Assembly (NCBI RefSeq): GCF_001563265.1
Contig: NZ_CP005084.1
Coordinates: 53,501-117,500, forward strand
DNA length: 64,000 nt
Direction: 5' to 3'
From: Sphingobium sp. TKS
Lineage (GTDB): Bacteria; Pseudomonadota; Alphaproteobacteria; Sphingomonadales; Sphingomonadaceae
In this document: piece after piece, positions 55,023 through 64,000 of the stretch
Numbering within the stretch: position 1 is the stretch's first letter
How the letters are laid out: every line of letters begins with the position of its first letter
Notes under the pieces: model-generated
What the model saw: the letters and a program-made list of their open reading frames with translations, nothing else
Database searches by the model: none
What the model was told of the DNA's origin: nothing
Made by a program: the position numbers and the translations under genes

Positions 55023-55720
55023 ATGCACGGTTCGTCCTCCCTCGCCCATATCGCGATTGAAGCGCGCAATGTCACCCTCTCGCTCGGCACCCGCGAAGCG
55101 CCCACCCAAATATTGAAGGGTATCGACCTTTCCATCCCCAGGGGGGAGAGCCTGGCGATCCTGGGACCATCGGGGTCGGGCAAGTCGTCGCTGATGGCGA
55201 TCCTGTCGGGGCTGGAGCGTGCGAGCGGTGGCGACGTGCGGGTCGCGGGGATCGATTACGGACCGCTGGACGAAGACGCGCTGGCGCGGGCGAGGCGCGG
55301 GCGCGTGGGCATCGTGTTGCAGAGCTTCCACCTGCTGCCGACCATGACGGCGGTGGAAAATGTCGCCGTGCCGCTGGAGCTGGCTGGGTTCGGGGACGCC
55401 TTCGCCCGCGCGGCGAACGAGCTGGATGCGGTGGGGCTGGGGCATCGGCTGCATCATTACCCCGCCCAGCTTTCGGGCGGCGAGCAGCAGCGCGTGGCCA
55501 TTGCCCGCGCCGTCGCGCCAGGACCGGACATCATCTTTGCCGACGAGCCGACCGGCAATCTGGATGGCGCGACCAGCGGGTCGATCGTCGAACTGCTGTT
55601 CGCTCGGCGGGAAGCGAACGGCGCGACGCTGGTGATCATCACCCATGATCCTGGGGTGGCTGAACGGTGCGACCGCATCGTGGAAATGCGCGACGGCTTG
55701 ATCATCGCGGACCGGAGGCC

Positions 55721-55724
<4 letters not shown>
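55023..55724 (+). CDS. ybbA: ABC transporter ATP-binding protein, YbbA/LolD type
   Basis: A 233-aa ATPase. Walker [11 protein letters not shown]-loop [16 protein letters not shown], signature [15 protein letters not shown], Walker [13 protein letters not shown] and H-loop ITHDPG are all present. The ATG at 55023 is used; ATG 55005 is in frame but inside the divergent gene's start region. The next gene overlaps its stop (GTG 55721). Together they match the YbbAP machine coupled to TesA in other bacteria. Confidence 0.88.
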
Positions 55725-58904
<3,180 letters not shown>

Positions 58905-58911
<7 letters not shown>

Positions 58912-59294
58912 CCGGCGTCGAAGCGCTGCTGGCGCGGCTTGCTTCTGCGGGCATCCCGATGGCGGTGGCGACCTCGACCGAGGCGCCCTATGCCTGTCGA
59001 CGGCTCGAAAAGGCGGGACTGCTCGATTATTTCGAAGCGGTCGTGACCCGCAACGATGTCCAGTGGCCCAAGCCGCATCCCGAACCCTATCTGCTCGCGG
59101 CAAAGCGCTTGGGCGTCGCCGTGACCGAAGCGGTCGCGGTGGAAGACAGCTACGCCGGCGTCCGCTCCGCGGCGGGGGCGGGCATCGCGACGGTGATGGT
59201 GCCCGACCTGCTGCCCCCGACGGATGCGGAACGGGCATTGGTCGCGGCGGTGCTGCCCAGCCTGCATGACTTTGCCGCCCTGATCCTGCCCTGA
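58905..59294 (+). pseudogene. HAD-family phosphatase remnant lacking the nucleophile motif
   Basis: The frame reads LPGVEALLARLASAGIPMAV, ATSTEAPYACRRLEKAGLLD, FEAVVTRNDVQWPKPHPEPY, LLAAKRLGVAVTEAVAVEDS and YAGVRSAAGAGIATVMVPDL. Motifs II (Thr/Ser in VATST), III (Lys in KPHPEPY) and IV (EDS) of beta-phosphoglucomutase-like HADs are present. The N-terminal DxD motif I and cap domain are missing, so the product cannot be active. It is fused out of frame to the LigJ-like remnant. Confidence 0.72.
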
Positions 59295-59423
59295 TCCGGG
59301 CCGTTCGTCCCGCCGCATCCGCCCTTCGTCGCAAAGCCTGTTGCGTCTGTCCTGCTCTTGGAATTGGGGAGCCGATGTGGGACAGCGGGATCTGGATCGC
59401 TGACAGGAAGATGCCGGGACGTT

Positions 59424-61826
59424 ATGCCGCTGCCGAGCCGATTGAGGATCTTGCCTTGGGCTTGCGGCGTGGCAAGCATCGCCTTGCCGGGCGCATCGGC
59501 GCTGGCCGCCGATCCCGCTCCGTTCGAGCTTGGCGGGCCGGGGCTGCGCATCACGGTCACGCGGGATAGGGACGTGCTGCCGATCGCGCAGGTGCCCAGC
59601 CTGGCGGAAGGCGACAAGCTGTCGATCAAGGCCGACTTGCCGGAGGATCAGGGCGCGCGCTTCCTGCTGCTCTCCACTTTCCTGCGCGGGGCGACCAATC
59701 CACCGCCCAAGGACTGGATCAGGGCCGCCGAAACCTGGAAAAAGAAAGACAAGGACAACAGCCTGACGCTGACCGTGCCCAAGGGCGCGCGGCAGATGAC
59801 GCTGTTCATGGTGCCTGACACGGGCGGGGCGGAAGGCACGATCGTCGACGCCGTGCGCGGCAAGCCGGGCGAGTTCATCCGGGCGACGCAGGAATTGAAC
59901 CAGGCCTCGCTCGACCGCTCACGGCTGGACGCCTTCATGGCGGCGATCCGGGCCCAGGAAAACAGCCATCCCGAATATCTGCGCTCGGTCGCCCCGGCCT
60001 TGGCGCGCAGCCTGTCGATGAAGCTCAATGACGAATGCCTGTCCAAGGTGGTCGAGCTTCAGGCGAGCTGTCTGCTCGAAAACCGCGAGCATCTGGTGCT
60101 GGCGGACGTCCACAGCAGCTCGATCGCGGAGACGCTGACCGGCACGCCGACCGACCTGGCGCTGCAACTCAGTTCCACGCGGGAGGCGGGCTATGGTTTC
60201 TACAGCCCCTATATCGGGGTGGTACGCGACGTGGCGAAAATATTCGGCGCGTTCAGCAATCCGGAATTCGACTATCTGCCGACGCTCAGCATCCGGCGTG
60301 ACGCAAGCGCCTCCCTGCTGCTCAACAAGGCGCCCTCCTTCCAGAAGCCCAAATCCGTGCTGGTCGTCGGCATGCCCGCGATCGAGGCGGACAGCCCGCC
60401 GCGCCTGCGCAGCGCCGCCAATGGCCCGATCTGTGTCGCGCGGCCGGGCGTGGTGCTGCCGGTCGAGGGCGCGCCGCTTATCTATTCGACCGCCTATGCG
60501 CGCAATATGACGGTGAAGCTGACGGCGGCAAACGGCGAGACGGTCGACTTGCCCGTCGAGGCGCGGGCGGATCGCGGCGGCTATGTCGTCAGGAGCAGTG
60601 ACCCGCTACCCGCCGCCTTCCAGGGCACGGTGAAGGGGCATCTCTCCGGCTATTGGGGCTTCGAGCGGTTCGATGGCCCCGATTTCGCGCTGCAATTGCC
60701 CGGCGATGCGTCTTGGAAAGTCGCTGGTGAAGCGCAGACGCTGGTCGTCGGGCGCGACAATGCGCTGACGCTGACCGGGGAAGCGCCCGCCTGCGTCGAA
60801 GGCGTGATGCTGCGACAGGGCGACGGGGCGCCGCAATCTTTGCCGTGGAAAGTGCAGGGCACCGACGCGCTGACGCTCTCCCTGCCGCTGGCCGATAGCA
60901 AGCCCGGCGACATCAGGGTCGAGGTCAAATATCAGGGTAGGGCGGAGCCCTCCATGCTGTCGCTCAAGGCCTACGCCCAGGCGAGCCGGCTGGACGGCCT
61001 CGGCCTGCATGCGGGGGACAATAGCGCGATTCTCTCGGGCCAGCGGCTGGATCAGGTCGCCGGCGTCGAGCTGTCCGGCATGACCCTGCAACCCGATGGA
61101 CTGACGCGTGACGGGTCGGTGGACCGGCTGCGCCTGGTGGCGAAGGGCGATGGCGCGGCACTCAAGGCAGGAGATCGGGTGACGGCACGGATCGGGCTGA
61201 AGGACGGGCGTTCAGTCAATCTTGCCGCGACGGTCGAGGAGACGCGGCCCCGCGTGACGCTGCTCGGCAAGAGCGTTTCGCCCGGCGCGACGAACGAAGC
61301 GCATCCTTTGCAACTGCCGGGAGACGCTCTGTTGCCGGATGATGGGCGGTTGGTCTTTTCTGTGCGGGCGGATCAGGGCGTGGCGTTTCGGCCCGATGAT
61401 GCGCTGGAGGTCGTTTCGGCGGACGGCGCGAAGTCGGTCAGACTGGCCAGCGCCAATGGGCTCCGTCTCTCTGGCCCGGATGTGATGGTGGCGACGCTCG
61501 ACCCGGGGATATTGGCGCCTGTGTCGGGGCCGCTGCGCTTCCGGCTGCTCCGGGAAGGCGGGTCGAGCGATTGGCAGCCTCTGGTGACGCTGGCGCGGTT
61601 GCCGCATATCGAGAATGTCCTTTGCGAGGCGCAAGATTGCACGATCAAGGGGCGCGATCTGTTCCTGATCGATGCCGTGGACGGCACGCCGGACTTTGAA
61701 AAGCCAACGGTGGTCGCTCAGGGCTTTACCGGGTCAAAGCTGGCAGTCCCGGCGCCCCGGAACGGCAAACTCTACATCCGCCTGCGCGACGCGCAGGATC
61801 AGGTGGTCGTGCTGAATGTGAGTTGA
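59424..61826 (+). CDS. Large secreted protein of unknown function
   Basis: A protein of about 800 aa from the ATG at 59424 (MPLPSRLRILPWACGVASIA), giving a signal peptide cleaved after ALAADP-like residues. The frame opens earlier (59358) but without a signal sequence. The mature protein is rich in beta-prone segments with no membrane helix. The N-terminal domain has KLSIKADLPEDQGARFLLLS and TFLRGATNPPPKDWIRAAET. Several domains of about 90-100 aa follow (LVVGRDNALTLTGEAPACVE, GLHAGDNSAILSGQRLDQVA) that look like weak repeats of an Ig-like or IPT-type fold. I do not recognise the family. It stands alone after the gene scar. Confidence 0.7.
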   Translation: MPLPSRLRILPWACGVASIALPGASALAADPAPFELGGPGLRITVTRDRDVLPIAQVPSLAEGDKLSIKADLPEDQGARFLLLSTFLRGATNPPPKDWIRAAETWKKKDKDNSLTLTVPKGARQMTLFMVPDTGGAEGTIVDAVRGKPGEFIRATQELNQASLDRSRLDAFMAAIRAQENSHPEYLRSVAPALARSLSMKLNDECLSKVVELQASCLLENREHLVLADVHSSSIAETLTGTPTDLALQLSSTREAGYGFYSPYIGVVRDVAKIFGAFSNPEFDYLPTLSIRRDASASLLLNKAPSFQKPKSVLVVGMPAIEADSPPRLRSAANGPICVARPGVVLPVEGAPLIYSTAYARNMTVKLTAANGETVDLPVEARADRGGYVVRSSDPLPAAFQGTVKGHLSGYWGFERFDGPDFALQLPGDASWKVAGEAQTLVVGRDNALTLTGEAPACVEGVMLRQGDGAPQSLPWKVQGTDALTLSLPLADSKPGDIRVEVKYQGRAEPSMLSLKAYAQASRLDGLGLHAGDNSAILSGQRLDQVAGVELSGMTLQPDGLTRDGSVDRLRLVAKGDGAALKAGDRVTARIGLKDGRSVNLAATVEETRPRVTLLGKSVSPGATNEAHPLQLPGDALLPDDGRLVFSVRADQGVAFRPDDALEVVSADGAKSVRLASANGLRLSGPDVMVATLDPGILAPVSGPLRFRLLREGGSSDWQPLVTLARLPHIENVLCEAQDCTIKGRDLFLIDAVDGTPDFEKPTVVAQGFTGSKLAVPAPRNGKLYIRLRDAQDQVVVLNVS

Positions 61827-62063
61827 TAGCCTGCCTTTCTGAATTGTCTTGCGCGTTTCTCCTTCTATTGACCTGTGCACCTGCTTTCGTAGGAGCGCAG
61901 GTTCCGAATGTTTTCCCCGGCCGCTTGCCAAGCTGATGCATCGCTTCCCCTAAGAATGATGCGTTCGACCGCTGGATGCAGGTTGCCGATCTTGACTATA
62001 TCCTTTCCCTGGTTGCGGCGCAGGCCGTGATCGCGGAAAATAGCATAGGATTGCCGCTCTGAT
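61827..62063. other. Intergenic region with partial repeat
   Basis: About 240 bp. A decayed variant of the short palindromic repeat family lies near 61876-61906 (cctgctttcgtaggagcgcagg). No gene is seen. The aldo/keto reductase promoter should be here. Confidence 0.4.
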
Positions 62064-63077
62064 ATGACCGATGCTCTGCCTGCCCGGAAGATTGGACCTC
62101 ATACAGTTTCTGCCATTGGTCTTGGCTGCATGAATTTGAGCCATGCCTATCTGCCCCGGCCCGAGCCGGAACAGGCGGAGCGGCTGCTGCTTCATGCGCT
62201 GGATAGGGGGGTGACCTTTTTCGATACGGCGGCGCTCTACGGCTTCGGCGCCAATGAGGAACTGGTTGGCCGTACCCTGATGCACCGCCGGACCGAATTC
62301 ACTCTGGCGAGCAAATGCGTGCTGGGGGAGATCGACGGCAAGCGTGGCCTCGACGGCTCGCCCGCCGCGATTGGCCGGGTGCTGGAAGATTCGCTCCGGC
62401 GGTTGAAGACCGATCATATCGATCTCTACTATCTCCATCGGCTGGATGCGAAGGTGCCGATCGAGGAGTCGGTGGGCGCTCTGGTCCGCGCGGTGGAGGC
62501 GGGGAAGATCGGCGCCATCGGCCTGTCGGAAATGTCGGCTGCAACCCTGCGTCGTGCCCATGCCGTTCACCCGATCGCGGCGATGCAAACGGAATATTCG
62601 CCCTGGAGCCGGAATGCCGAACTGGCGGTGCTGGATGCCTGTGCGGAACTGGGCGCGGCTTTCGTGGCCTTCTCACCCCTCGCTCGCGGCCTGCTGGCCG
62701 GCAATGTCGGGCTTGAAGGCGTACCCAAGGGCGACATTCGCGGCGCGATGCCCCGGTTCCAATCCCCACATCTGGAGGCGAATCTGGCGCTGGCGGGCAG
62801 GCTTAAGGCGCTGGCGGATGAAGCGGGCTGCACGGCGGCGCAACTCTGCCTGGCTTGGTTGCTGTCGCGGCGGGATTTTGTCGTGCCGATTCCGGGGACG
62901 ACGAGCGTCGCGCATCTGGATGAGGATCTGGTGACGCTCTCACTCGACCTGCCTGACGATCTGTTCGCGGGGGTGGACGCGATCTTCACGTTCGAGGCGG
63001 TTTCCGGCGCACGGTATCCCAAGGATGCCCAGGCACAGATCGACACGGAAACCTGGGCCGGTGAGCCGTTGGCCTGA
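62064..63077 (+). CDS. Aldo/keto reductase
   Basis: A 337-aa NADPH-dependent oxidoreductase with the AKR barrel. Motifs: GLGCMNLSHAY (N-terminus), FDTAALYGFGANEELVGRTL with Asp and the catalytic Tyr, ASKCVLGEIDGK with Lys, YYLHRLDAKVPIEESVGALV with His, and IPGTTSVAHLDEDL near the cofactor site. The family (AKR13/YghZ-like) reduces aldehydes and ketones. The substrate cannot be inferred. It is transcribed towards the rrn operon and ends about 75 bp before the rrn promoter. Confidence 0.9.
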   Translation: MTDALPARKIGPHTVSAIGLGCMNLSHAYLPRPEPEQAERLLLHALDRGVTFFDTAALYGFGANEELVGRTLMHRRTEFTLASKCVLGEIDGKRGLDGSPAAIGRVLEDSLRRLKTDHIDLYYLHRLDAKVPIEESVGALVRAVEAGKIGAIGLSEMSAATLRRAHAVHPIAAMQTEYSPWSRNAELAVLDACAELGAAFVAFSPLARGLLAGNVGLEGVPKGDIRGAMPRFQSPHLEANLALAGRLKALADEAGCTAAQLCLAWLLSRRDFVVPIPGTTSVAHLDEDLVTLSLDLPDDLFAGVDAIFTFEAVSGARYPKDAQAQIDTETWAGEPLA

Positions 63078-63150
63078 GCGGCGCAAGGAGCGTTGGGCCG
63101 GTCTTTTCCCTTTGGTTTGAAGGAAATTTCCGAAAATCCTATTTTTCCTG

Positions 63151-63179
63151 TTGACCGACTCATTCGACGCGCCTAGATG
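63151..63179 (+). promoter_or_regulatory. Ribosomal RNA operon promoter
   Basis: TTGACC (63151-63156), a 17-bp spacer and TAGATG (63174-63179) fit a strong sigma-70-type -35/-10 pair. An A/T-rich element (63121-63149) lies upstream, like an UP element. It is about 330 bp before the 16S 5' end. Confidence 0.65.
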
Positions 63180-63507
63180 CCACTCCACCGACGCGGTGAT
63201 GCCCTCCGGTTTTCGCTGCGATCGGTCGCCAGTATCAAGGATGGCCAAATCCTCGCACGAAAGTTCGAGGAAGATTGGTTGTCCGCTTCTGATTTTGGTG
63301 TGTTCTTTGACATTGTTAGTATGATGAAGGGACATGTGGGCGGCGGCTCCGGGTCTTGGCGGCTTTCAGGCGCTGGGTACTCGGTTAAATTTGGCCAGAC
63401 CTCACAATGTCCTTACGTAACCATGTAAGTAAATTTGTGCAGGAATGGCTCCTGAAAATGAGCGGTTCATGTTTGGGCTTATTCCGCCTGGATATGGATC
63501 GGACATC
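63180..63507 (+). promoter_or_regulatory. rrn leader with boxA-type antiterminator
   Basis: Leader transcript of the rRNA operon. TGTTCTTTGACA (63301-63312) matches the boxA consensus TGCTCTTTAACA with two changes. A 83-codon frame at 63177-63428 lies wholly in this leader and is not considered a gene. Confidence 0.6.

Positions 63508-64000
<493 letters not shown>

Noticed and set aside
63177..63428. 83-codon open frame before the 16S gene
   Set aside because: It lies wholly in the rrn leader downstream of the promoter and overlaps boxA; no ribosome site.

Overview
The window is GC-rich alphaproteobacterial chromosome, most likely from a sphingomonad (Sphingobium, Sphingomonas or a close relative). 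The evidence is the 16S rRNA 5' part at the right edge, the codon bias, the sphingomonad-type short palindromic repeats, and remnants of LigI- and LigJ-like genes of protocatechuate 4,5-cleavage. All calls come from reading the sequence; no database was searched.

Layout. 1-10 kb: a truncated DUF2339 membrane protein, a TetR regulator with a tandem operator, a DUF1326/DUF2182 pair, a usp-fixL-fixJ oxygen-sensing operon on the minus strand, a Flp-pilin-like protein, a 146-bp palindromic element and an EF-G-like GTPase. 10-12 kb: a sparse region with a truncated transposase. 11.7-35 kb: an exopolysaccharide and type I secretion island. It holds two homologous beta-helix proteins, a 1022-aa VCBS/Calx-beta/propeller protein, a PrtD/HlyD exporter pair, a flippase, a priming glycosyltransferase, Wza- and Wzc-type proteins, a polymerase/ligase, two P-loop kinase-like fusions and two LuxR-type regulators. 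IS630 and IS5 debris is scattered through it. 35.7-50.5 kb: OmpW, an FNR/FixK regulator with an N-terminal cysteine cluster, and the full ccoNOQP-ccoGHIS cbb3 oxidase cluster. Between the regulator and the oxidase sits an IS110 element that is itself split by a recombinase-in-trio (RIT) element. 50.6-63 kb: putA, a tesA-like esterase divergent from an ABC pair (the E. coli tesA/ybbAP arrangement), a scar of three fused gene remnants, a large secreted protein of unknown function and an aldo/keto reductase. 63.1-64 kb: an rrn promoter, leader and the start of 16S rRNA.

How it fits together. FixL (haem PAS domain, conserved proximal His) and FixJ at 4-6 kb, the FNR/FixK regulator at 36.7 kb, and FNR-type boxes upstream of ccoN (perfect) and ompW (one mismatch) read as one low-oxygen regulon. 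In the island, the exporter pair lies between two proteins that lack N-terminal signal peptides, so these are its likely substrates. The polysaccharide genes supply export and polymerisation but only one committed glycosyltransferase besides the priming enzyme, so the remaining transferases should lie elsewhere.
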